DNA from: Haemaphysalis longicornis
Taxonomy: Eukaryota; Arthropoda; Arachnida; Ixodida; Ixodidae
Direction of reading: 5' to 3'
NCBI GenBank assembly: GCA_013339765.2
Contig: CM023454.1
Location: 138,921,942 to 138,985,941, forward strand
DNA: 64,000 bases
The notes beneath the pieces were generated by a model. The model was given only the letters and a program-made list of their open reading frames with translations. It searched no databases and was not told the origin of the DNA. Position numbers and translations under genes: made by a program. Numbering within the stretch: the stretch's first letter is position 1; the number at the start of each line of letters is the position of its first letter. This document shows positions 55,694 through 64,000 of this stretch, piece after piece.

Positions 55694-56387
55694 GTTGTTT
55701 TGATATTTCTTATCCTCTTTTTACTGGCTGAAAACCTTTCCTGACCCTTTTCCCATTGTGTTTCTTTGGAAACTATTTCTGTTTTCTTCAAACAGTTTGT
55801 AGTTCAGGAGCACCTAGGCGGAGTATATTTCACGTTGCTGTACACGCCATCTACGCTTACATCACAGCTATTGATCCCTTCAAGCCAGCTATTCTAGCAT
55901 TGGTTTGATGCACCTTTCATCAGTTCTGTGGTTAGGTCTTTTAGCATTAATGTCTCGATAATAAAACAATCATTGAGTGAGTATGCTTACTTCTCGGAAT
56001 GTGTAGCGTACTGTGAGCTTTTAACTTTCGCAGGTAACGACGTTTGTGCTTATGTAACTATTCTTTGCAACCTTTCATTTAAAAGTTGCTGGAGCTTCAG
56101 GACCTGGGCTGTGTGGCAAGATGCAAAGCAAAACAGGTAGGTACTGCATTTATGTGACCGATATCGGAACGCAGAAATAGAACTGGACCTATAAGTGTGG
56201 GTTTGAGTGCTGTAGGGCCGTTACAACACGAATTATGCCCACCTAACTTGTGGTGCATTACCACAGGAATAATAGTAGTAGGTAGCCCTTTCAGCGGTAG
56301 GATGCTCTGCATGTTTAAGACAGTTGAATTATGTTGAATGTAGCTGTTTATACGTGCAGAGATTGAATTCCTGTTTTATATTTTTTT
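55694..56387. other. no recognised feature
   Basis: AT-rich sequence; nothing recognised. Confidence 0.5.
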
Positions 56388-56402
56388 AGATGCGAAGCAT
56401 CT
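56388..56402. repeat. palindrome AGATGCGAAGCATCT
   Basis: 6-bp arms AGATGC/GCATCT around GAA, at the left edge of a repeat module. A one-base variant is at 30716-30730. Confidence 0.85.
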
Positions 56403-56458
56403 CAAGATCGGTGCTGTGTCCCTCCAACCCTTGTCGTTGTCGTTGTTGTCCGCCGTCC

Positions 56459-56890
56459 GCACCGCCAATGCCTCGCCAGGCACAGCTGATGATGATTGTG
56501 GCCCTAGGGATTGGCCAACTAAAGAATCCATCACGAGACCCCTTCGCGTTCAACCACCGTCGTCATCTTCGCGTAGGGGAACCCTGAATACTACACCCCC
56601 ACGGCGCAGGCCTGGTTAAGCACCGCTGATGATGATTGTGGCAGGATGCCACTAGGGATTCGCCAAACAAAGAATTCATCACAAGATAGCTTCGCATTCA
56701 ACCACCGTCGTCATCTTCCTTTAGGGAAACCCTGAGTACCACACCCCCACTGCGCATGCCTGGCCAGTCACCGCTGATGATGATTGTGCAGGATGCCCCT
56801 AGGGCTTGGCCAACCAAAGAATTGATCATGAGATAGCTTCGCGTTCGACCACCGTCATCATCTTCCCGTTGGGGAACCGTGAGTAGTATG
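56459..56890 (+). repeat. three tandem units of about 140-148 bp
   Basis: Units are marked by GCTGATGATGATTGTGG-like starts at 56485, 56625 and 56773, each followed by CCTAGGG.TTGGCCAA, AAGAAT.CATCA, CTTCGCGTTC and CCACCGTCGTCATCTTC. Divergence between units is modest. They lie upstream of LINE-A3, with a further module (56905-57048) between. Confidence 0.85.
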
Positions 56891-56904
56891 CGAGGCAATT
56901 CCTC

Positions 56905-57048
56905 CTGTCTTCTCCGACACTCCTCTCCTCTCCGGGATTGCGCAACTAATGGCAACACCTGCGGCTCCGCGCGCGATAATGAGAAGCAGCTTAGGGTTAG
57001 AGACGCGACGGTAGCCGCTGCATACTCCGCCGGGGGCGCCACTGTAGC
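56905..57048 (+). repeat. module shared with 28190-28345
   Basis: CTCCTCTCCTCTCCGGGAT, then TAGGGTTAGAG.CGCGA and GGGGGCGCCACTG, occur in the same order at both loci. At this locus it abuts the LINE-A 5' end; at 28 kb it sits inside the gypsy integrase. Confidence 0.75.
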
Positions 57049-57189
57049 TACGAGCCCGCACAGGGCACCTTGAGTATTCTTGGTGACGGTGTTGGCGATA
57101 CCGCGGACCCCGAGCCCCCAAACATAAGCTGCAACCAACCGTGGCGATATGTTGTAAGGTGAAGGGTAGAAACCTCAAACGGTGGCCGT

Positions 57190-57247
57190 CGGAGCCCAGG
57201 TCAAGCTCCGGCGTATGGGCTCCCTATCTGTTTACATGTCAGGGAGC
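57190..57247 (+). ncRNA. two tandem 5'UTR hairpins of LINE-A3
   Basis: Hairpin 1: CGGAGC (57190-57195) with GCTCCG (57205-57210). Hairpin 2: GCTCCCT (57219-57225) with AGGGAGC (57241-57247), the inner part weakened relative to LINE-A2. Confidence 0.55.
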
Positions 57248-57399
57248 TCCGGGGCCTTTCAAGCTTCATGGTATTCTCGAAACGCCCCATACCAAATGAT
57301 CGGGTCCTCTAAAGGGCCTGCACCGAACTAACTTCCAAACCTCTTCTGAACATTGACGTCTGAAGGAATGACATCTTTCCCCGCTTCCTCATTATGCAA

Positions 57400-58643
57400 T
57401 CTCTTGAAAAGAAACCCCTGTAAGTAGAAAATCAGTCTTCCTTGTTGCAAAGTTTCTTCAAAGTGTTGCTGGGAAAAACTACAAGGCGAAAAAACTTACT
57501 TTTGTAAATGTGCTGATTGAAGTCAGCCAGAAAGAGCAGGCCAACAAGCTCCTTCAACAAACTAACATCGACTGGTCTAGAAATTACAATCACACCTCAC
57601 AGAACTTTAAGGTCTTCTCAAAGCGTCATCTCCGAACTCGATCTAATCAACGAAACCGAAACCGGCATTCTTGAAGGACTGCGTGACCAAAGGGTTTATA
57701 GCAGTCTGGCGCATCACAATAGGACGAGATGGTAAAGTGATTAAAACAAAGCACATAATTTTGACCTTTGACAGGACCCCACTACCAGAATCCGTGACGG
57801 CAGGTTACTTGCAATGTCCCACGCACCCGTACGTGCCAAACCCATGCCGCTGCTGGAAATGCCAGCGGTACGGGCATGATACAAACTCTTGCCGGGGGAG
57901 ACCGAAATGTGCAAAGTGTGGTCAACCTGACCATCTCACAGACAACTGCGACGCAAGCAACTTCACCTGCCCTAACTGCCATGGACCCCACGCAGCATAT
58001 TCACGACCGGGCGAAACGTTCAACCACGAAAAACACATAATCACATTGAAGGTCAATGAAAACATCAGCTTTCCGGAGGCCCGGAAGAGGTTTGCACTCC
58101 TCAGATCCGTCAGGTACCCGACGCTGCTCACCGGGGGGCGAAGCGGCGCCTGGTTTCGGCGGCAACGCAATACTGCTCAGATGACTTGCTCCCAGCCTCC
58201 GCCTCCACGAGGCTGCCTGTGGCAGTCGGCCCGGTCACCACGCCACTTACAGGACCGGCAGTTGTTGAGGTGGCCACTCATGCTGATGGGAGCGTAGTCA
58301 CTCCTGTTCCTGGCTCACAGGTCTCGAGCACACCCGAGAGCCTTGTGGAAATGAACACGGGAGGAACCCCACCCTCTCCAAATCTCGCACCGCCACTTGT
58401 CCTGCCCGTGGCGCCGACGACGCCCTCGGCAGTGGTGGCTGAAAAGAAAAGCGGCCTAACGGGTGCTGCATCCAGGTCCATGGAGCCCAGTCTGTAGGGA
58501 ACACCAGGACATCTGGAGATGAGATGGAAGTCGGGCCCTATCTGCCTGCATCGCCGCGCAAGAAACGGCCTTGGAAGTCCAAGCCAACAGACAGGCTTAA
58601 AAAGCCCCTTCCAAGAGCACAAGCCCCGAGAGATAAAACATGA
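57400..58643 (+). pseudogene. LINE-A3 ORF1 (gag-like zinc-knuckle protein), broken
   Basis: Possible start MQSLEKKPL at about 57400, followed by SVFLVAKFLQS-like sequence in shifting frames. The body is clear from 57671: TKHIILTFDRTPLPESVTAG, CWKCQRYGHDTNSC, CAKCGQPDHLTDNC and CPNCHGPHAAYSR, where the last cysteine of knuckle 3 is lost (PGE for TCE). The frame changes near 57700, 58150 and 58500. The tail ends at TGA 58641-58643. Confidence 0.8.
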
Positions 58644-58686
58644 ATGCACACTGATCCACAACCCTAGTTGCTCTTAAATGGCTACA

Positions 58687-61088
58687 ATGGGAAGACAAAA
58701 TATCATCCAATGGAACTATAGAGCCCTCCTTAAAAATCTTGATGACGTGTACAAGTTACTGCATGCCAATCAAACAAGTGTCATCTGCTTAAAAGAAACA
58801 CATTTTAAAAGAAACCATACCAAATTCCTCAACAATTATCTGGTTTTTAGAAAGGACAGAGATGGGTGCCTAACATCTTTTGGTGGCGTGGCTATATTCG
58901 CACAAAAATCCTTAGCATGTCCTCCAGTCACTCTGAGCACTGTCCTTGAGGCTGTTTCAATGAGAACGATAATCTTTCACAGGCAAATAACAATATGCTC
59001 CATACACACCCCTCCTTATTATGGGCTAACAAGCCTGATTTCCAAACTCGGATAGATCAGTTACCTGAACCTCATATACTATTTGGTGACCTGAATGCAC
59101 TGCCCCACGCGATCGCTTGCGCCCGCTTAAATAACCACCGCCGGCCGTCCCGTAGACCCACTCCGAAGTATTCCCATTGCTCCTCTTTTCCCCCTCCTGG
59201 GGCGCCGACGACGCCCCAGGAGGGGGCGTCGCCCCTTCGCCACGATCGCAAGCGCGCGTCCAAGCAAGCGATCGTGCCGTCACCCACCGACAACAGCGCT
59301 GCAATGCGGCAGCTCGCATTGTCCTCGTAGCAGGCAGGGCGAAACAAAGGAGGTGAGCACAAAGCCGAAGGGGGGACCCCGAATTCCTCCGCGAGGCGCA
59401 AAATGGCCGCCTCCGTCCGGGAGGCCATCCGAAAATAAAAAAAATGGAGGGTCTGGCCTGCAGTTTGTGACAGAGGTGGACACCAACCCGTACGGTAGTG
59501 ACCACTTCCCTGCCTCACAATCATATCTAGGCCGAAACAGTTCCCTTTCCCACAAAACGTTCAAGGAAGCTAATTGGAACATGTTCACAGAAACATCTAA
59601 ACTACACCACACATTAATAACACACGTACACTTAGAGGAGGCAACCCAATCGGTCATGGCGCACATTCTTGACGCCGCTTAAAAGTCCATTCCCCAGGTC
59701 TCCAGTGCCCCACGCAACCAAACGAGACACTGGTTTAACCAGGACTGTAAGCAGGCATGAGATGCCCAGAACAAGGCATGGGGTATCCTTCGTGGATAAC
59801 TTACTTCAGATAACCTGATATCTTTCAAACGAGCGAAGGCCCGGGAGAAGCGCGTGCGCCGTGAGGCAAAGAGGGAGAGCTGGCGTGCCTTCCTCACATC
59901 CATAAACTCGTACACTGACACAGACAAAGTCTAAACACGACTACGTAAACTTAAAGAGCAACAGACACACTGCTTGCCCCTGGTAAACCCAACAGGGGAC
60001 ACGCTCGAAGACCAGGCTAACACACTCGCACATTTCCAACGTCCAGTTCCGCACATTACAGAAACACTTTCCTGAAACATAAAACTGCCGCCGCAAAGAA
60101 GCCATTGTGTGAGGACAACAGATCAGCCACTTCTTATAACTCCGAGTTCTCGCTTTACGAACTGAGGGTTGCTCTGAGCGGCTGTAAGCCTTCAGCTCCG
60201 GGCTAGACAACATAACATATACAATGATACAACACCTGCACACAGACACTCTTGTAACACTCCTTCACCTGTACAACAAAATATGGCTCTCGTGGCACAT
60301 TCCGAGATCTTGGAGGGAGGCTATAGTGATTTCTTTTCGAAAAGAGGGAAATGAACCCATCCTCTCCCGCCAGTTATTGCCCTATTTGCCCTGACAAGCT
60401 CTCTGTGCAAGCTCCTCGAGAAGATGATTAACAGAAGGCTTGTGTACTTTTGGAGTACAACGGACTTCATGAGAGCTTCCAGGTAGGCTTCAGGGCAGGT
60501 CGATCTACAAATGATCAACCCGTTGCCTGAGAATCCTACATCAAAGATGCATTTATTCATAAACAGTATTGTATGACAGTATTTTTTCAAATTGATCAAG
60601 CGTATGATTCTGCATGGCGCTGTGGCATTCTTAGCGACCTTAGGTTTTTTGGTTACATGTAAGAAAGAACTTTTCGGGTGAGAGTGGGCAATACACATTC
60701 CCGAGTTCACGTTAAGGAAAACGGTGTGTCTCAAGGGGGTGTTTTGAGCTGCACGCTGTTTACTATAAAAATGAACTCTCACGGAAAAGGATTGCCAGCA
60801 ACCATTTCTTACTCTCTGTATGTAGATGACGTTCAAATCTCCTTCAAATCCTGTAATCTGTTCGTTTGCGAGAGGCAAATCCAGCTTTGTCAACAAACTC
60901 GCTGACTGGGCAGACAGGAATGGATTCAAGCCTAATGAAGAAAAGCGTACTTGTGTTGTATTTTCAAGGAGTCGAGGAATCCATGCTGATCCTGATATTA
61001 AGCTTAAAGGTGTCTCACTCAATCTCAAAAAGGAACACACATTTTTAGGCGTCGCACTTGAAGAAAAACTGACATTCATTCATCTTGA
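58687..61088 (+). pseudogene. LINE-A3 ORF2, endonuclease and partial reverse transcriptase, broken
   Basis: ATG 58687 (MGRQNIIQWNYRA). Endonuclease: CLKETHFKRNH, GGVAIFAQKSLACPP, ICSIHTPPYY, then FGDLNALPHA, where LINE similarity stops at about 59104 and resumes at about 59456 (TEVDTNPYGSDHFPASQSYL). RT: FFQIDQAYDSAWRCGILSDL (about 60581), ENGVSQGGVLSC (about 60718), SLYVDDVQIS (about 60820). It ends at the junction with the Penelope fragment near 61088. Multiple stops. The two catalytic aspartates of YVDD remain; FFDLEKAYD has become FFQIDQAYD. Confidence 0.8.
59105..59455 (-). other. GC-rich foreign segment inside LINE-A3 endonuclease, with a minus-strand open frame
   Basis: About 350 bp replaces roughly 180-200 bp of the endonuclease. 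The minus strand is open across it and reads RMASRTEAAILRLAEEFG, then CRIAALLSVGDGTIACLDAR and further. It contains a perfect inverted repeat CCCCCTCCTGGGGCG/CGCCCCAGGAGGGGG (59190-59204, 59212-59226). I do not recognise the product. No target duplication was found at the junctions. Confidence 0.5.
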
Positions 61089-61581
61089 GGAACAGCGCGA
61101 ACTACCAGGGACACAATAAGAAAGAAGTGGGCAGGACTAGCGCTGACTTTCAACTCGATTTATTTGAAAAGGCGTAACTACTTATACATACACAGAATCC
61201 TCCTCCCTCTTCCCGCCACGTGCCCACACCAGCCCATGACATACTGTCACGACCAAAACACTCCACTGTTGACAACGCATCTTTCTTAACACTGGAACAC
61301 CTTATCGCGACGACCGCTCCAAATAACCAAATTCTTTTTCGTGCAGGACAACTGATGTTTCACTTATACAATCACTCCCCCATTTTCTGATGTAGTATGA
61401 TTCCATCAACTCTCTAGTACGCCTGTCTTTATGCTTAAACAGGATATCAGTCTCGCGGAAAAAGCGGATAACAATGGTGCTTACACGTGCGGCAGTGTTC
61501 GGCTAGACGTGCGTAATCATCTTTTTTAACCTTGTTGCAATGCTCCAATAATCGAACGTTTAAGCAGTGACCTGTCTGAAC
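61089..61581 (-). mobile_element. Penelope-like element, C-terminal GIY-YIG tail and 3' end
   Basis: The minus-strand frame from 61581 to about 61290 reads QTGHCLNVRLLEHCNK, LAEHCRTCKHHCYPLF and TRELMESYYIRKWGSDCIS, matching the end of the GIY-YIG endonuclease domain of Penelope-like elements (VGQTGR-LN-RL-EH ... HC..C). A stop interrupts it at 61447. The remaining sequence down to 61089 is an untranslated 3' end. The reverse transcriptase is absent. Confidence 0.65.
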
Positions 61582-62494
61582 AACCGCGGCCGCGGAGTAG
61601 GTCATCGCCTGTGGCTCACGGGGTGCCTCGGATGGCATAGAAGTGCCCAAAGCGTGTTGGACCTCTTCGCGGATGACGTCAGTCAGGGAAGCCTCTTGAG
61701 GTTGCGGCGTCGTCGGAAAAAGCTTCCGAAGCTACTCCCTGACCACTGCCCGGATGGTCTCACGCAGTGTGTCGGAGCTTGTAGCCCCGGCACCTATCGT
61801 CTCCGAAACCAGCACGTTGACCGGGCGATAGTACTGCCTCATTAGAACTTCCAGCGTCTTCTCCATCGCGGCCGCCTCAGACGAAAATTCGGCCACCGTC
61901 TTGGGAGGATTGCGGACAAGGCAAGCAAAAAGCTCCTGCTTTACCCCTCGCATGAGAAACCTTAGTTTCTTTTCTTCTGTCATCTCCGGATCCGCACGTC
62001 GAAGCAACCTCTTCATCTCCTCAACAAAGATAACTGCCCCTTCGTTGGGGTGCTGCGTTCGAGTTTCAAGTAAAAGCGCTGCGCGTTCTTTCCTGACCAC
62101 AGTAGTGAAGGTCTTAGTGAACTCGCTTTTGAACTGACCCCAGTTTGTCAAGGAGCTCTCGTGGTTCTCGAACCAAGTGCGAGCCGAATCTTCCAAGTAA
62201 AAGAAAACGTGCCGGAACGTTTCTGCGTCGTCCCACCTGTTGAATTCCCCGGATGCGCTCCAGTTTCTCTAGCCATTCTTATGGGTCTTCTGCGGGAGCT
62301 CCTCGGAATGATAGCGGTTCCCGTGGCTGCTGCAGAACGACAGGAGGATTGGCTTGGTTGAGCATGGTGCTGGTTGCGACGTCTTTCTTCTTCATCTTCT
62401 CCGGTAGTAGACCAGACTCGGGTGGTAAATCTTGCATGCGGAGGCTGGCTCTTGTTGAACTGGCTTGGCGGCTTCCCGAGGTTGTAGTGGGCAT
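61582..62494 (-). pseudogene. Ty3/gypsy gag, broken, fused to the Penelope tail
   Basis: Minus strand from ATG 62494 (MPTTTSGSRQASSTRASLRM). VVLQQPREPLSFRGAPAEDP is followed by an in-frame TAA at 62279-62281, EWLEKLERIRG, and after a frame change DAETFRHVFFYLEDSARTWF, NWGQFKSEFTKTFTTVV, LLRRADPEMTEEKKLRFLMR and GVKQELFACLVRNPPKTVAE, the conserved core of retrotransposon gag. A stop at 61734-61732 is followed in the same frame by LRKLFPTTPQPQEASLTDVI and EEVQHALGTSMPSEAP, and the frame runs straight into the Penelope tail at about 61582. Gag forms the virus-like particle in this family. Confidence 0.8.
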
Positions 62495-62539
62495 GAAGGG
62501 TGCGTACCCAGCACCTCCACCAGATGTCCCCAAGCCAAG

Positions 62540-62800
62540 GACGACGCAGTTGTCTTGAAGGAGAAACAACTTTATTGGAGCGAACTTGTGCTCCCCTGAC
62601 AACTCAAAAGAATACAGAGGCGGCGAAGCAGCGGTCAACAAAGTGACTTGCCTTGGCGAGCGTCGCCGAATCGAATGCCCCGGCGTCCGCACTGCAGGCT
62701 TTTTATCTTCCGGCGCGCGTGGTTCTCGAAACGTCGATTCACATAGAGAACATAGTAGATCCAAGAAGATTATTCTGGGCTATTCACGTTAGTTCGGAAT
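62540..62800 (-). promoter_or_regulatory. gypsy LTR/leader-like region
   Basis: On the minus strand: AGATAAAAAGCC (TATA-like, about 62705), AATAAAG (about 62574) in the right order for an LTR, and a primer-site-like TGGGGACATCTGGTGG just before the gag. The outer LTR boundary and second LTR were not identified. Confidence 0.45.
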
Positions 62801-63329
62801 GCTTTCCCTATCACAACAGATAACCCATGCGGCACAGAAAGAAAGAAGGGAACACGCGCTTCCCTTGGCGCAGAGATAACACAGACCGGCGCAGCCGGGC
62901 GGTAAAAGCAAAACACAAATAAACAAACCCAATGTATGGTTCGCGGCAATATTCAACTAAATACAGCAGCATTCGTATTTTTATTAAACTATTTAAATTA
63001 AATTTAAGAAATGTGTGATATTTGTTCACTTCTATTGTTTATAATTGTTCTATTGCTTTGGGGGTGAATACAGCACCTCAACTCCTCTCATTCATTACCA
63101 TTCTTATGGTACACGATATATTTTGAAGCTAAGACATAACTTCACGGTTTTTATTTTCCCGCTCTATTTTAGTGTTGCTGTTAGCATTTTCCATTCGCTG
63201 CCGATGACACAAATGACTGCAGGAATACATATTCTTTTATTTTGACAATCTGCACGCCTAAGCGGTCCTTAACCTTGTGGAGGCATGACTTGCACTGGTT
63301 GGCGGATACATGGTGTGAAGTACCCATTT
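62801..63329. other. no recognised feature
   Basis: AT-rich sequence; short frames without similarity. Confidence 0.5.
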
Positions 63330-63581
63330 GCGCAAGAAAAAAGATTACACCATCTCCCCCGAAGGAAACTATGTGGTGATGCAAAGCATACGCGCACACC
63401 GCGTACTCGCCGCAGTCGTTGCCCTCGCCGAACTCTCGCGAAAGAACCTCGATGCCGTTAGCGCGTCGACGATCGTTCTTGATGCTGCCGATGCGCGTAA
63501 GATTGTTGTCGAACCAGAGCCTGTCGCCACGTGCCTTGCAGCTCAACCAGAGAAGAGAACGAAGAGGGCGGGCAGCGGGCT
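63330..63581 (+). repeat. repeat module related (inverted) to 31010-31055
   Basis: ATTACACCATCT then CCC.GAAGGAAACTATG (63343-63372) is a diverged, oppositely oriented match to 31015-31060. The plus frame (63328-63591) is open, with ALAELSRKNLDAVSASTIVL, but no family is recognised. Confidence 0.4.
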
Positions 63582-63740
63582 AGGAGCATGAGCACGCAAA
63601 AAAGAAACGCGAGAACTAGGAGGTGTTCGGTAGCGCGCTGTGCGATAGCGCGCAAGCCGCTCACTCAGTTGCTGCTTCAGTCCGCGCGCTATCGAACACC
63701 TCCTGGTTCTCGTCTTTCTTTATTGCGTGCTCATGCTCCT
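63582..63740. repeat. inverted repeat with 60-bp arms
   Basis: 63582-63641 and 63681-63740 are inverted copies (AGGAGCATGAGCACGCAA..., GGAGGTGTTCG(G/A)TAGCGCGC), about 52 of 60 positions matching, with a 39-nt spacer. It looks like a small foldback element next to a LINE fragment. Confidence 0.8.
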
Positions 63741-63751
63741 CCGCATGCGGC

Positions 63752-64000
63752 TGAACTGCTGCAATGTGGCGGAGCGTCTGCACCGACACGGCGCAAGGAC
63801 TCCCCTGCATGTGCGGACTGTTCCGAACTGGAGACGCTCGAGCACCTACTCTGCTTCTGCCCCCACCACGCGGCCCGAGAGCAGAGCTCCACCGAGCGAT
63901 CCAGCGTCGAGGCCTTCCCAGCGCCGACATGAGGACCTTCTGTTCCCGAAGGGACCTGCGGCAACCCAACGGGAAGTGTTCACTTATCTGCTTCACTTCC
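63752..64000 (+). pseudogene. RNase H-type LINE ORF2, C-terminal fragment (runs off the window)
   Basis: KDSPACADCSELETLEHLLC followed by FCP (63797-63865) is the C..C...E..H..C group that follows RNase H in tick LINEs. A one-base frameshift near 63925 leads from the first frame to HEDLLFPKGPAATQREVFTY at the window edge. It starts abruptly after the inverted repeat. It would be the tail of an element extending beyond 64000. Confidence 0.7.

Larger units (their letters stand above)
57054..61088 (+). mobile_element. LINE-A copy 3, 3'-truncated and with a foreign insert
   Basis: 5' UTR (57054 to about 57400) with the two family hairpins, ORF1 (to 58643) and ORF2 from ATG 58687. The endonuclease is interrupted by foreign DNA at about 59105-59455. 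RT coding continues to about 61080 (KLTFIH) and then changes abruptly to a Penelope-like 3' end in the opposite orientation. RNase H and the 3' UTR are missing. More decayed than LINE-A2. Confidence 0.85.

Noticed and set aside
56459..56890. Regular tandem units that could suggest a CRISPR-like array
   Set aside because: Units are about 145 bp, contiguous and diverged, without short repeats separated by unique spacers.

Overview
The window looks like repeat-rich nuclear DNA of a hard tick (Ixodidae). This is an inference. It rests on a tRNA-derived SINE with a tick-type body (25856-26094), several RNase H-bearing LINE families, Ty3/gypsy, Penelope-like and Tigger/pogo remnants, long AT microsatellites, and intron-like spacing between the few plausible exons. 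I see no bacterial operons, no CRISPR array and no free-standing rRNA or tRNA gene. I could not identify a complete intact host protein-coding gene; almost all recognisable coding sequence belongs to mobile elements.

Layout. 1-448: right end of a Tigger/pogo DNA transposon whose terminus sits in a TA microsatellite. About 700-5430: decayed RNase H-type LINE (called LINE-B copy 1, plus strand), split by the 3' end of a CR1/L2-like LINE. About 5990-9150: second decayed LINE of this kind (B2). 9160-12190: no recognised gene. 12190-14405: LINE-A copy 1 (minus strand), with its 5' part but no 3' part. 15258-16202: decayed AT-rich unidentified reading frame (minus). 17-26 kb: mostly unique-looking DNA with two candidate promoter or first-exon regions, a candidate terminal exon at 24812, two blocks of degenerate ATTT-type repeats and a SINE at 25856-26094 flanked by 13-bp duplications. 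26.6-29.25 kb: decayed Ty3/gypsy pol with a 560-bp element inside its integrase. 29880-30360: CR1/L2-like 3' fragment. 30705-31163: repeat carrying a TATA box and initiator. 31177-36734: full-length LINE-A (A2) bounded by 13-bp target duplications, with only a few lesions.

37.5-37.8 kb: ATCC/ATTC microsatellite. 39825-42415: decayed RTE-type LINE (minus). 43108-48021: LINE-B-like copy 3 with an intact YADD active site. 48212-49068: tRNA-derived SINE interrupted by a poly(A)-tailed LINE fragment. 49288-50208: SINE heads, TA arrays and a 137-bp foldback from a Penelope-type terminus with a hammerhead-like core. 50.2-56.4 kb: little that is recognisable. 56388-57050: a short palindrome, three about 145-bp tandem units and a shared module, leading into LINE-A copy 3 (57054-61088). 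In that copy, part of the endonuclease is replaced by a GC-rich foreign segment. 61089-62800 (minus): Penelope-like GIY-YIG tail joined in frame to a gypsy gag, preceded by an LTR-like leader. 63330-64000: repeat module, a 60-bp-arm inverted repeat and a LINE C-terminal fragment that runs out of the window.

Taken together, the window records successive nested retrotransposition: LINEs in LINEs, a LINE in a SINE, and a small element in gypsy. The autonomous LINEs encoded a nucleic-acid-binding ORF1 with CCHC knuckles and an ORF2 polymerase with endonuclease, reverse transcriptase and RNase H; the SINEs would have depended on LINE machinery. The features most worth a second look are the paired 5'UTR hairpins shared by the three LINE-A copies, the hammerhead-like foldback, the foreign insert in LINE-A3, and the unidentified decayed reading frame at 15258-16202.
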